DNA of 64,000 nucleotides from positions 46,329 to 110,328 of the forward strand of contig NZ_ACCB01000011.1 of assembly GCF_000173735.1 (NCBI RefSeq), in the 5' to 3' direction. Under the pieces are notes generated by a model. It was given only the letters and a program-made list of their open reading frames with translations. It was not told the DNA's origin and did not search any database. Made by a program: the position numbers and the translations under genes. This document shows positions 1 to 7,776 of the stretch, one piece after another. This DNA comes from Yersinia aldovae ATCC 35236 (lineage in GTDB: Bacteria > Pseudomonadota > Gammaproteobacteria > Enterobacterales > Enterobacteriaceae). Positions within the stretch are counted from its first letter, which is position 1. The number at the start of each line of letters is the position of its first letter.

Positions 1-1
1 T

Positions 2-79
2 GCCCGTTCATGTGTTGAAGTTGCACGTCTGCCAAAAGATGTGAAAATCGAAATCGAAGCTATCGCGGTACGTCGTTAA
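2..79 (+). CDS. ridA: RidA (YjgF) enamine/imine deaminase, 3' end only
   Basis: Only the last 25 codons and the stop are in the window. The reading frame beginning at base 2 ends in the RidA-family C-terminus, with a RSCVEVARLPKD segment and a final AIAVRR. RidA hydrolyses reactive enamine/imine intermediates released by PLP enzymes such as threonine dehydratase. The residues RSCVEV carry the conserved arginine of the family. An intrinsic terminator follows 18 bases after the stop. In E. coli ridA also lies in the pyrBI-treBC-mgtA neighbourhood, which supports the call. Confidence 0.85.
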   Translation, partial: ARSCVEVARLPKDVKIEIEAIAVRR

Positions 80-97
80 TTCCGATGTAAACCGTCT

Positions 98-123
98 ACG
101 GCTGACTATTGTCAGCCGTTTTT
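98..123 (+). terminator. Intrinsic terminator of ridA
   Basis: A perfect 9-bp stem (98-106 pairs with 111-119, acggctgac/gtcagccgt) with a 4-base loop runs into a T5 tract. It lies between ridA and the convergent treC stop. Confidence 0.85.
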
Positions 124-130
124 GCCACTA

Positions 131-1792
131 TCAATCCCGAATCCAATAAATCCCCTCATACGCCCGCAAAACCATCGCCTGTGGTTGGAAGGCGCTTTCA
201 CCATAGCTGCTCATCAGCAATTGCCAATGACCATCCCGCTCTATCCCCTCCGGCTGCCATTGTTGCGATTCGCCGCTCAAGTTAGCCACCACCAGCAATT
301 GCTTACCCTGCCAGTGGCGTAAATAACACCACAAATCAGGGTGTTGTGGGCAGAGATCCTGATAGTCGCCAAAGGTGAACACATCATGTCGCTTGCGCAG
401 GGCTATCAGATATTGATAAGCATAAAATACCGAATCGGCATCAGCCAGTGCGCTATCAACATTAATCTCAGCATAGTTGCTGCACGGGTCAATCCACGGT
501 GTTCCTTGGCTGAATCCGGCATTGTGGCGACTATTCCATTGCATCGGAGTGCGGCTATTATCACGGGATTTAGCCGCTAAAATCGCCAATAACTCGTCCG
601 GTTCGCGCCCTTGCGCGCTCAACTCAGCAAACATATTCAGGCTTTCAACATCACGGTATTGATCAATTGAGGTGAAGTTGGGATTGGTCATGCCAAGCTC
701 TTCACCTTGATAGATATACGGCGTGCCCTGCATTCCATGCAGCACCATTGCCAGCATCTTGGCCGCTGGCAGACGCAATGCGCCCTCATCGCCAAAGCGC
801 GACACAATACGCGGCTGGTCGTGGTTACACCAGAACAATGCATTCCACGCACGGTTGTGCATCCCTTGTTGCCACTGATTAAAAATCTTTTTAAGTTCAA
901 TGCGATCCGGCGGCATCAGCGACCATTTCTCACCATTAAGATAATCCACTTTCAAATGATGGAAATTGAAGGTCATCGACAGCTCATCTCCTCCCAATGC
1001 GGCATAACGCTGGCAATGTTCAAGGCGAGTAGAGGACATCTCGCCCACCGTCATCAAGCCACGCGGCTGAAACACATCGCGGCTCATTTCTTGCAAAAAT
1101 TCGTGGATACGTGGGCCATCGGTATAGAAACGGCGGCCATCTCCTTCTAAATCACTGGGGAAATCTTGCTGCTTGGACACCAGATTAATCACATCCAGAC
1201 GCAAGCCGTCCACACCAATATCAGCCCAAAATTCGCACACTTTTTTCAATTCATCGCGTACCGGTGGGTGCTCCCAGTTGAGATCAGCCTGCTCGGTGGC
1301 AAATAAATGCAGATAATATTGGCCGCTTGCTGCATGCCATTGCCAGGCATTGCCACCAAATTTTGAGCGCCAGTTATTCGGTGCATTCTCGCCCTCACCG
1401 TCACGCCAGAGATAAAACTGACGGTATGGGCTATTGCGTTGTTGTGCGGCCTTAAACCAGGCGTGTTCAGTGGACGTATGATTGAATACCATATCCATCA
1501 CGATACGAATACCACGGTGATGGGCGGCAGCAACCAGCGTTTTGAAGTCATCGAGGGTGCCATAAGCGGGGTCAATGGCGCAGTAATCCGCAACGTCATA
1601 GCCGTTATCTATTTGCGGTGAGACATAAACCGGCGTCAGCCAAATAGCATCGACACCGAGCTTTTGCAGATAATCCAGCCGTTGCGTCACTCCCGCCAGA
1701 TCACCATAACCATTACCGGTGCTGTCCTGAAAACTCTTCGGGTAAATCTGGTAAATGACGCCGTTTTGCCACCAAGGGATAGGATTATTCAT
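131..1792 (-). CDS. treC: Trehalose-6-phosphate hydrolase TreC
   Basis: Cytoplasmic GH13 enzyme that splits trehalose 6-phosphate, delivered by TreB, into glucose and glucose 6-phosphate. The 553-residue length matches the family (551 in E. coli). The sequence opens with the PWWQNGVIYQIYPKSF block of oligo-1,6-glucosidase-like enzymes and has a complete barrel. The catalytic residues can be placed: nucleophile D200 in GLRLDVINL, acid/base E251 in TVGEMSS and the transition-state aspartate D325 in NHDQPR. It is the second gene of the treB-treC operon, 80 bases after treB, with a hairpin in the gap. Expression should follow TreR and cAMP-CRP control of treB. No damage is visible. Confidence 0.96.
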   Translation of the reverse strand: MNNPIPWWQNGVIYQIYPKSFQDSTGNGYGDLAGVTQRLDYLQKLGVDAIWLTPVYVSPQIDNGYDVADYCAIDPAYGTLDDFKTLVAAAHHRGIRIVMDMVFNHTSTEHAWFKAAQQRNSPYRQFYLWRDGEGENAPNNWRSKFGGNAWQWHAASGQYYLHLFATEQADLNWEHPPVRDELKKVCEFWADIGVDGLRLDVINLVSKQQDFPSDLEGDGRRFYTDGPRIHEFLQEMSRDVFQPRGLMTVGEMSSTRLEHCQRYAALGGDELSMTFNFHHLKVDYLNGEKWSLMPPDRIELKKIFNQWQQGMHNRAWNALFWCNHDQPRIVSRFGDEGALRLPAAKMLAMVLHGMQGTPYIYQGEELGMTNPNFTSIDQYRDVESLNMFAELSAQGREPDELLAILAAKSRDNSRTPMQWNSRHNAGFSQGTPWIDPCSNYAEINVDSALADADSVFYAYQYLIALRKRHDVFTFGDYQDLCPQHPDLWCYLRHWQGKQLLVVANLSGESQQWQPEGIERDGHWQLLMSSYGESAFQPQAMVLRAYEGIYWIRD

Positions 1793-1835
1793 CGCAGACT
1801 CTTATTCATAGAAAAAATAGAAAATGGAGAAAAGG

Positions 1836-1863
1836 CTCCGCCAAAAAATAGCTGCTGGCGGAG
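1836..1863 (-). other. Stem-loop in the treB-treC gap
   Basis: An 8-bp inverted repeat (ctccgcca at 1836-1843, tggcggag at 1856-1863) lies between treB and treC. On the transcribed strand it is followed by cctttt, too weak a T tract for an efficient terminator. It could be a partial attenuator or an mRNA end that makes treB more abundant than treC. Confidence 0.5.
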
Positions 1864-1872
1864 GAACGTGAT

Positions 1873-3288
1873 TCAGACCGGTAATTCGCCGCGGCGGTCT
1901 TTACGTTTATAAACCAAAATGGTCAGGACTAACGGCACCACAATCGCCACTAATATCGCAAGAGCATAAATTCCCCAAAACTGCGGTTTGATCGACAAAA
2001 TACCCGGCAGGCCGCCAACACCAATACCGTTCGCCATCACCCCGGTCAGCCCACAGATAAGGCCCGCCAACGCAGAACCGACCATTGCGCACAGCATCGG
2101 GAAGCGATACTTAAGATTAATACCGTACATTGCCGGCTCGGTAACCCCCAAATAAGCCGAAATCGCTGCGGGGACTGAAATCTCGCGCTCATTGACCTTA
2201 CGACTGATGATAATAATGCCCAGTACCGCAGAGGCTTGTGCGATGTTAGACAGCGCAATCAGCGGCCAGACCGGTGTGCCGCCCATGCTCTGAATCATCT
2301 GCATATCAATGGCTAACGTAGTCTGATGCACCCCGGTAATCACCAACGGCGCATACAGGAAGCCAAACAATGCCGCACCAATCGGAGCGAAGCTGCCGGT
2401 CATCACCGCTTTCACGCCCCATGCCACACCATCACCAATCATGCGCCCAAACGGCCCGATCAAAGTATGGGCAAGGAACACCGCCAGCAGCAGCGAAACC
2501 ACTGGCACCACCACCAAATAGAGGTATGCGGGGATAATTTTCTTCAGATTAGTTTCAATCCACCCCAGAGCCAACCCCGCCAAAATTGAAGGAATAACCT
2601 GCGCCTGATAACCCACTTTCTCAATAGTGAACCAACCGAAGTTCCAGACCTCTGGAACCTGTTGCCCCAGCAGGTAGGAGTTCATCAGTTGCGGTGATAC
2701 CAAAGTAATACCCAGTACAATCCCCAATACCGGGGTGCCGCCCATTTTCTTCACGGTCGACCAGCAGATAGCCACCGGTAGGTAGAAGAAGATGGCTTCA
2801 CCCAGTAACCACAGGAAGTCGTAAATGGTTTTCCACGCCGGATACATCTGCGCCAGCGTTTTGCCGTCGGACATCGGAATATCGCCAATCACGTTACGGA
2901 AGCCAAGGATCAAGCCTCCGCTGATCAGCGCCGGTAACAGCGGGAAGAAAATCTCGGCAAAGTGAGAAATACCGCGCTCAAACCAAGTCATGTTCTGCCG
3001 TGCCGCCAGCTTGGTTTGTTCTTTATCTACCTCATTCCGGCCAATCTTAGCGATTAGCGCCCGATAGTAATCATCCACTTCTGGCCCGATAACCACTTGA
3101 AATTGACCGGCATTAGTAAAACAGCCCTTGACCATCGATAGGTTTTCGATCTCTTTTGGCGCGGCCTTCGACGGATCATTTAACACAAAACGCAACCGGG
3201 TAATGCAGTGGCTGACGGTGGCAATATTCTCTCTGCCGCCCACCAGTACGATCAATTGATCAATATCTTGTTGTTTTACTTTGCTCAT
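1873..3288 (-). CDS. treB: Trehalose-specific PTS enzyme IIBC, TreB
   Basis: Inner-membrane permease that takes up trehalose and phosphorylates it to trehalose 6-phosphate. An N-terminal IIB domain (about residues 1-90) carries the phospho-cysteine C28 in ATVSHCITRLRF. It is followed by a hydrophobic IIC domain with about ten membrane spans. There is no IIA domain, so phosphate should come from the glucose IIA protein (Crr), as in E. coli. Length 471 (473 in E. coli). First gene of the treB-treC operon. The upstream gap holds a TreR operator and a candidate CRP site. Confidence 0.96.
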   Translation of the reverse strand: MSKVKQQDIDQLIVLVGGRENIATVSHCITRLRFVLNDPSKAAPKEIENLSMVKGCFTNAGQFQVVIGPEVDDYYRALIAKIGRNEVDKEQTKLAARQNMTWFERGISHFAEIFFPLLPALISGGLILGFRNVIGDIPMSDGKTLAQMYPAWKTIYDFLWLLGEAIFFYLPVAICWSTVKKMGGTPVLGIVLGITLVSPQLMNSYLLGQQVPEVWNFGWFTIEKVGYQAQVIPSILAGLALGWIETNLKKIIPAYLYLVVVPVVSLLLAVFLAHTLIGPFGRMIGDGVAWGVKAVMTGSFAPIGAALFGFLYAPLVITGVHQTTLAIDMQMIQSMGGTPVWPLIALSNIAQASAVLGIIIISRKVNEREISVPAAISAYLGVTEPAMYGINLKYRFPMLCAMVGSALAGLICGLTGVMANGIGVGGLPGILSIKPQFWGIYALAILVAIVVPLVLTILVYKRKDRRGELPV

Positions 3289-3427
3289 TTAATCTTACCT
3301 TTCGTAAAGGTGGGATAGCGTGCGAGTTGTAAGGTGTGCTTAATCAAAGCGCTAAGGTCGTTATTAACGACAAAGTCAAACTAGTAGCTGATTAAATAGT
3401 TTCCTATTAAAGATTATCCAGATATTA

Positions 3428-3472
3428 ATTATAATGGAATGGGAACGTTCCCAACTTGCGTTGACGATCACA
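3428..3472 (-). promoter_or_regulatory. treB promoter region with CRP-like site
   Basis: On the minus strand a perfect TATAAT lies at 3428-3433. A CRP-like motif (TGTGA, six bases, ACGCA on the minus strand) occupies 3457-3472, roughly 43 bases upstream of the predicted start, close to a class II activator position. The TreR operator lies between the two and covers the -35 region. The -35 itself is poor, as expected for a CRP-dependent promoter. The rest of the 316-base treR-treB gap shows nothing further that I can support. Confidence 0.6.
3441..3452. promoter_or_regulatory. TreR operator
   Basis: A perfect 12-bp palindrome gggaacgttccc matches the known TreR operator of E. coli. It overlaps the likely -35 region of treB, so bound TreR would block RNA polymerase. 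Confidence 0.85.
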
Positions 3473-3604
3473 ATTTGGCAGCGCTTGGTACTGCTTTTTG
3501 TGGTCAACTCATCGTGGAATGGTGTGTTACACAGCAACTAGCAACGGTATAACCCCACCTCAGGCAACAGGATGGCCGTGACGAAAAATAATGCTACCAG
3601 AGGT

Positions 3605-4552
3605 TCAGGCAAGCTTCCCTGGAATTATAATTTGTTGAATTTGATTACTATTATTAAGCTGTTCAAGCAGTTGCTGCGCAGCTTTCATACCTGCGCAGCC
3701 ATAGCCCAGTTCAACGGACAGGGTATTGGGAAACAGGAAATGCAGCAGCGGCGTATTACCGATACCGCATACCTGAATATGCTGCTGGCTTTGCTGTTGT
3801 AAATACTTACTCACACCCATCGCGATGGTGTCAGAGGCACATACCAGCGCCGAGGTATCGGGTTTTATTACCTGAGGCGCTAACAAGAAGCCACTCTGAT
3901 AACTCAGCTCCCCCAGCGCGACCGTCGCAGTCAGGCCATGCTGTTGGCTATAATCGAGATAAGATTGGTGACGGCGCATCCCGGTTGTGGCATCGGAAGG
4001 CTGTACACCGATGTAACTGATATGGCGATGTCCGGCATGGCGCAGATTATCCATCAGCAGGCGTACCGCCCCCTCATCGTCGTAGCAGACAGAAGAAAAA
4101 CCCTCATATTCACGCGCCAGTACCACCATTTTGTCCTGCCACGGCGAAAGCATTTCAACGCTTAACCCGGAGAAACCAAACAGGATCACACCATCGACAT
4201 GACGCTGTTGCAGAACATGCAAATGCTCACTGACCAATTCAGGATCAAACTGGCTCTCCATCAAAATAGGGTCATAACCTTGCTGATAGAACAGGGGCAA
4301 CATGGTGCGAACAGCCTGATTCTCCGAGGGAGAGTCGAGACGTGAAACAATGATACCGACCACTTTATCGCTCTGCCCCCGCATGGCGCGGGCTGATTTT
4401 GATGGGGTAAATCCTTGCTGGCGGATCACTGCCTCAACTCGCTCCCGAGTCTGTGGGCTGACACTGCCTTCATTGTTTAATACCCGTGAAACCGTGGATT
4501 TTCCAACTCCACTCATGCGGGCAATATCCTTAATGGTCAAACGGTTTTGCAT
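3605..4552 (-). CDS. treR: Trehalose operon repressor TreR
   Basis: LacI-family repressor of treBC, induced by trehalose 6-phosphate. The N-terminal helix-turn-helix (residues 6-30, IKDIARMSGVGKSTVSRVLN) is typical and is followed by a periplasmic-binding-protein-like effector domain. Length 315, as in E. coli. The gene lies 316 bases upstream of treB, and the palindrome there is its predicted target. Its start codon directly abuts the PhoP box of the divergent mgtA promoter, so the treR ribosome binding region and the mgtA control region share DNA. Confidence 0.95.
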   Translation of the reverse strand: MQNRLTIKDIARMSGVGKSTVSRVLNNEGSVSPQTRERVEAVIRQQGFTPSKSARAMRGQSDKVVGIIVSRLDSPSENQAVRTMLPLFYQQGYDPILMESQFDPELVSEHLHVLQQRHVDGVILFGFSGLSVEMLSPWQDKMVVLAREYEGFSSVCYDDEGAVRLLMDNLRHAGHRHISYIGVQPSDATTGMRRHQSYLDYSQQHGLTATVALGELSYQSGFLLAPQVIKPDTSALVCASDTIAMGVSKYLQQQSQQHIQVCGIGNTPLLHFLFPNTLSVELGYGCAGMKAAQQLLEQLNNSNQIQQIIIPGKLA

Positions 4553-4587
4553 GGTTTACCTAATGTTTAGGTTTGGAAACATATAAT
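4553..4587 (+). promoter_or_regulatory. PhoP box and -10 element of the mgtA promoter
   Basis: The direct repeat GGTTTA (4553-4558), five bases, TGTTTA (4564-4569) matches the PhoP box consensus. A perfect TATAAT sits at 4582-4587, exactly 12 bases downstream, the spacing of classical PhoP-activated promoters in which the box replaces the -35. The transcript should start near 4594, giving a leader of about 440 nt before mgtA. Confidence 0.85.
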
Positions 4588-4629
4588 AAAGAGATTATTT
4601 ATATTTAACGCAGTTGTGGGGAGTTTATC

Positions 4630-4656
4630 ATGCAAAGAATCAGACTCAACGCATGA
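4630..4656 (+). CDS. Candidate upstream leader peptide of mgtA (8 codons)
   Basis: A minimal ORF (MQRIRLNA, then stop) starts six bases after a strong GGGGAG ribosome binding site at 4618-4623. It ends 24 bases before the arm of an intrinsic terminator. It lies about 35 nt inside the predicted mgtA transcript. Leader peptide followed by terminator is the layout of attenuators. I do not know this peptide from other mgtA leaders. It could be chance, since an 8-codon ORF carries little statistical weight. Confidence 0.4.
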   Translation: MQRIRLNA

Positions 4657-4680
4657 TATCCCATAGCACGCGGCATACGG

Positions 4681-4720
4681 CTACCCTGACCAGGTTATCT
4701 CACCGTCAGGGTGGTTTTTT
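4681..4720 (+). terminator. Intrinsic terminator inside the mgtA leader
   Basis: The arms 4683-4690 (accctgac) and 4705-4712 (gtcagggt) form an 8-bp stem, extendable to 10 bp with one wobble pair, followed at once by T6 (4715-4720). No complete gene lies between the PhoP-dependent start and this site except the 8-codon ORF. It should therefore act on the mgtA leader itself, as an attenuator or as the end of a short leader RNA. Confidence 0.75.
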
Positions 4721-4791
4721 GGCGCGGCAAGAACAGCGATACTGGTTAGTCTCTGGGTGGATGTCGCATAGCGCCTACCCTGTCTTTTAAT

Positions 4792-4890
4792 TTACCGGAG
4801 GTGGATTACCCAATGGACCCCGTTCCCTCATCCCGCACCTTTTGGTGTACCCGGTAAGGCCATTCCCCTCTGAAGTGGCAACCTTACCGG
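4792..4890 (+). promoter_or_regulatory. Two-state RNA switch around mgtL
   Basis: The segment ccggtaa (4851-4857, containing the mgtL stop codon) can pair in two exclusive ways. Upstream it pairs with ttaccgg at 4792-4798, which would hide the mgtL Shine-Dalgarno (ggagg, 4797-4801). Downstream it forms a perfect 9-bp stem, 4851-4859 with 4882-4890 (ccggtaagg/ccttaccgg). This matches the logic of the Salmonella mgtA leader, where mgtL translation and magnesium choose between structures that allow or stop elongation into mgtA. The pairing is seen in the sequence; the mechanism is transferred from Salmonella. Confidence 0.65.
4813..4857 (+). CDS. mgtL: MgtL-type leader peptide (14 aa)
   Basis: A 14-residue ORF beginning MDPVPSSR and ending in WCTR starts behind a GGAGG ribosome binding site (4797-4801, 11 bases upstream). 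It lies 178 bases before mgtA. Salmonella and E. coli mgtL peptides also start with an acidic residue followed by proline codons. Slow or aborted translation at those codons is what senses low proline or low magnesium. Here the acidic-proline pair is at residues 2-3 with a second proline at residue 5. The peptide is shorter than I recall for Salmonella and diverges after residue 5, so homology is positional plus the N-terminal pattern. Confidence 0.65.
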   Translation: MDPVPSSRTFWCTR

Positions 4891-5034
4891 ATGAAGAGCA
4901 ATCTGGTAGGCGGTCATAGCGCACACGTTCCCCGCGGTGATCTCTGCTGATTACATTTTTTTGCCATCTCTACGGCAGGTTTGCCGTGGGCGCAACATGA
5001 AGATAGTTCATGGCATGACAGTAAGGTTTGAACC

Positions 5035-7767
5035 ATGCAAGTTAAAAATTTCACCCGGCAGTTGCTCAATGTATTGAGCCGTAACCTGCCCCGCCGCCTG
5101 ATTCGCCGGGAAACCATGTTAGAAGGTCTGCCGCAAGGAAGTGCGGCTAAAGATCTGCCTATCGCGCTGACTCAACAACGTTTGCAATGCGCTAATGAAG
5201 CGCCACAGCAGCTTTACCAGCGCTTTCAGAGTCACCCTGAGGGGCTAACCGAACCAGAAGCCGAGGCTATCCGCCTGCAAAGTGGCAGTAATCTGATTGA
5301 GAATCAGCAGGCAACCCGCTGGTGGGTTCACCTGTGGCATTGCTATCGCAATCCGTTTAACTTGCTACTGACCCTGCTGGCCCTGATTTCCTATGCTACC
5401 GAAGACCTCACCGCCGCACTGGTGATTGGTGCAATGGTGCTGATTTCCACTCTGATGCATTTCATTCAAGAAGCCCGTTCCAACCGTGCGGCAGATGCGC
5501 TAAAAGCGATGGTCAGCAATACCGCCACAGTGGTGCGCAGTGATGCCCATACCGGTAAAAGCGGTCATCGTGAGTTACCCATATCTCAGTTGGTACCTGG
5601 CGATATTATCAAGTTGTCTGCGGGTGATATGATCCCGGCAGATCTGCGCATTCTGGTGGCGAAAGACCTGTTTATCAGCCAGGCCGCTCTGACCGGTGAA
5701 TCGCTACCGGTTGAAAAAGTGGCGCAATGCCGTGAATGTGAAGAACAAAACCCGCTAGAGCGGGACACGTTGTGCTTTATGGGCACCAATGTTGTCAGCG
5801 GTTCGGCACTGGCTATCGTCATCGGCACCGGTAACCAGACCTATTTCGGCCTGTTGGCGGAACGTGTGACACATCAGGATGAGCAACCTAACGCCTTCCA
5901 AAGCGGTATCAGTAAAGTCAGCTGGTTGCTGATTCGCTTTATGCTAGTCATGACCCCGATTGTGTTATTAATCAACGGGTTTACTAAAGGTGACTGGTGG
6001 GAAGCGTCACTATTTGCCTTATCGGTTGCCGTCGGCTTAACCCCGGAAATGCTGCCAATGATCGTCACCTCGACGTTGGCGAAAGGGGCGGTAAAACTGT
6101 CGAAACAAAAAGTGATCGTCAAACGATTGGATGCCATCCAAAACTTTGGGGCGATGGATATTCTGTGTACCGATAAAACCGGCACGCTGACTCAAGATAA
6201 AATCGTGCTGGAGAGCCACACCGACGTATTTGGTGCTAATTGTGAGCGAGTACTGCACTACGCCTGGCTTAACAGTTACTACCAAACTGGCTTAAAAAAC
6301 CTGCTGGATGTGGCTGTATTATCTTCAATGGCTGAGTCAACAGAGGTGGAGCCTCAAGCTGCTGCTACGCTGGCGGGTTATCACAAGATAGATGAGATCC
6401 CATTCGATTTTGAACGTCGCCGCATGTCAGTGGTAGTCAGCGGTAAATCTGGCTATCACGAGCTTATCTGCAAAGGGGCGCTGGAGGAGATGCTCTCCAT
6501 CTGCCGCCATGTCCGCCAGGGCGATGACGTCATCCCTTTGACCGACACGCTGCTGACCCGCATCCGCCGCATCACCGATGAACAAAATCAACAAGGGCTG
6601 CGAGTGGTGGCGGTGGCGACTCGCATCATGCCGGATTATCAGCGCGATTATGCCGTTGCAGATGAGTATGACTTGATTTTGGAGGGGTATATTGCCTTCC
6701 TTGACCCGCCCAAAGAAAGCTCCGCGCCCGCACTGCGGGCATTGAAGAAAAATGGCGTAACGGTAAAAATTCTTACTGGTGACAATGAGTTAGTCGCCCG
6801 TAAAGTGTGTAAAGAGGTCGGATTATCGGTTGAACACGTTCTGCGTGGCAGCGATATCGAACCGATGACCGATGCAGAGCTAACGGAAGCCACCCGTACC
6901 ACCACGGTGTTCGCCAAACTCACCCCGATGCATAAAGAGCGCATCGTGCAGAATCTGCGTAATGCTGGCCATGTGGTTGGTTTTATGGGAGATGGTATCA
7001 ATGACGCACCAGCCATGCGCGCGGCCGATATCGGTATCTCGGTGGATTCAGCGGTAGATATCGCCAAAGAAGCCGCCGATATCATTCTGCTGGAAAAAAG
7101 CTTGATGGTACTGGAGCAGGGCGTGATTGAAGGCCGCCGAACCTTCGCTAACATGCTGAAATACATCAAAATGACGGCCAGCTCTAACTTTGGTAATGTC
7201 TTCAGCGTACTGATTGCCAGTGCATTCTTACCCTTCCTGCCGATGTTGCCATTGCATCTGTTGATCCAGAACTTAATGTACGACATTTCGCAAATAGCCA
7301 TTCCGTTCGATAACGTAGACGAAGAACAACTCACCAAGCCACAACGCTGGAACGCCGGCGATCTGGGGAGATTTATGGTGTTCTTTGGGCCGATAAGTTC
7401 AATTTTTGACGTTTTGACATTCAGCCTGATGTGGTGGGTATTTAAAGCCAATACACCGGAGATGCAGACGCTGTTCCAGTCCGGCTGGTTTATTGAAGGG
7501 CTGCTGTCACAGACATTGATTGTACATATGATTCGCACACGCAAAATCCCGTTCGTTCAGAGCCGTGCGTCATGGCCACTGTGTCTAATGACGCTGGCAG
7601 TCGTTGTGGTCGGTATCGGGCTGACCTTCTCGCCACTGGCCGGGTTCTTGCAATTGCAGGCGCTGCCACTCGCTTACTTCCCGTGGCTGATTGTGATTCT
7701 GACCGGCTATATGGTGACGACGCAGTTAGTGAAAGGATGGTTTGTACGGAGATATGGGTGGCAGTGA
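5035..7767 (+). CDS. mgtA: Magnesium-importing P-type ATPase MgtA
   Basis: P3B-type ATPase of the inner membrane that imports magnesium under limitation. The sequence is very close to E. coli MgtA over its whole length (910 against 898 residues; the extra residues are N-terminal). Visible motifs are TGES at 220-223, the phosphorylated D380 in CTDKTGTLTQD, the hinge GDGIND and a C-terminal block of membrane helices ending in RRYGWQ. The start at 5035 has an AAGG site about eight bases upstream, and the next residues (FTRQLL, NLPRRL) match the amphipathic N-terminus of other MgtA proteins. Regulation should be by PhoP at transcription start and by the leader described above. Confidence 0.97.
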   Translation: MQVKNFTRQLLNVLSRNLPRRLIRRETMLEGLPQGSAAKDLPIALTQQRLQCANEAPQQLYQRFQSHPEGLTEPEAEAIRLQSGSNLIENQQATRWWVHLWHCYRNPFNLLLTLLALISYATEDLTAALVIGAMVLISTLMHFIQEARSNRAADALKAMVSNTATVVRSDAHTGKSGHRELPISQLVPGDIIKLSAGDMIPADLRILVAKDLFISQAALTGESLPVEKVAQCRECEEQNPLERDTLCFMGTNVVSGSALAIVIGTGNQTYFGLLAERVTHQDEQPNAFQSGISKVSWLLIRFMLVMTPIVLLINGFTKGDWWEASLFALSVAVGLTPEMLPMIVTSTLAKGAVKLSKQKVIVKRLDAIQNFGAMDILCTDKTGTLTQDKIVLESHTDVFGANCERVLHYAWLNSYYQTGLKNLLDVAVLSSMAESTEVEPQAAATLAGYHKIDEIPFDFERRRMSVVVSGKSGYHELICKGALEEMLSICRHVRQGDDVIPLTDTLLTRIRRITDEQNQQGLRVVAVATRIMPDYQRDYAVADEYDLILEGYIAFLDPPKESSAPALRALKKNGVTVKILTGDNELVARKVCKEVGLSVEHVLRGSDIEPMTDAELTEATRTTTVFAKLTPMHKERIVQNLRNAGHVVGFMGDGINDAPAMRAADIGISVDSAVDIAKEAADIILLEKSLMVLEQGVIEGRRTFANMLKYIKMTASSNFGNVFSVLIASAFLPFLPMLPLHLLIQNLMYDISQIAIPFDNVDEEQLTKPQRWNAGDLGRFMVFFGPISSIFDVLTFSLMWWVFKANTPEMQTLFQSGWFIEGLLSQTLIVHMIRTRKIPFVQSRASWPLCLMTLAVVVVGIGLTFSPLAGFLQLQALPLAYFPWLIVILTGYMVTTQLVKGWFVRRYGWQ

Positions 7768-7776
7768 TTTGATTTG

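Noticed and set aside
707..1150. A 147-codon plus-strand open frame
   Set aside because: It is antisense to treC; treC has intact catalytic residues and the correct length.
6648..7544. A 298-codon open frame on the minus strand
   Set aside because: It is antisense to the mgtA catalytic region; its composition is that of a shadow frame.
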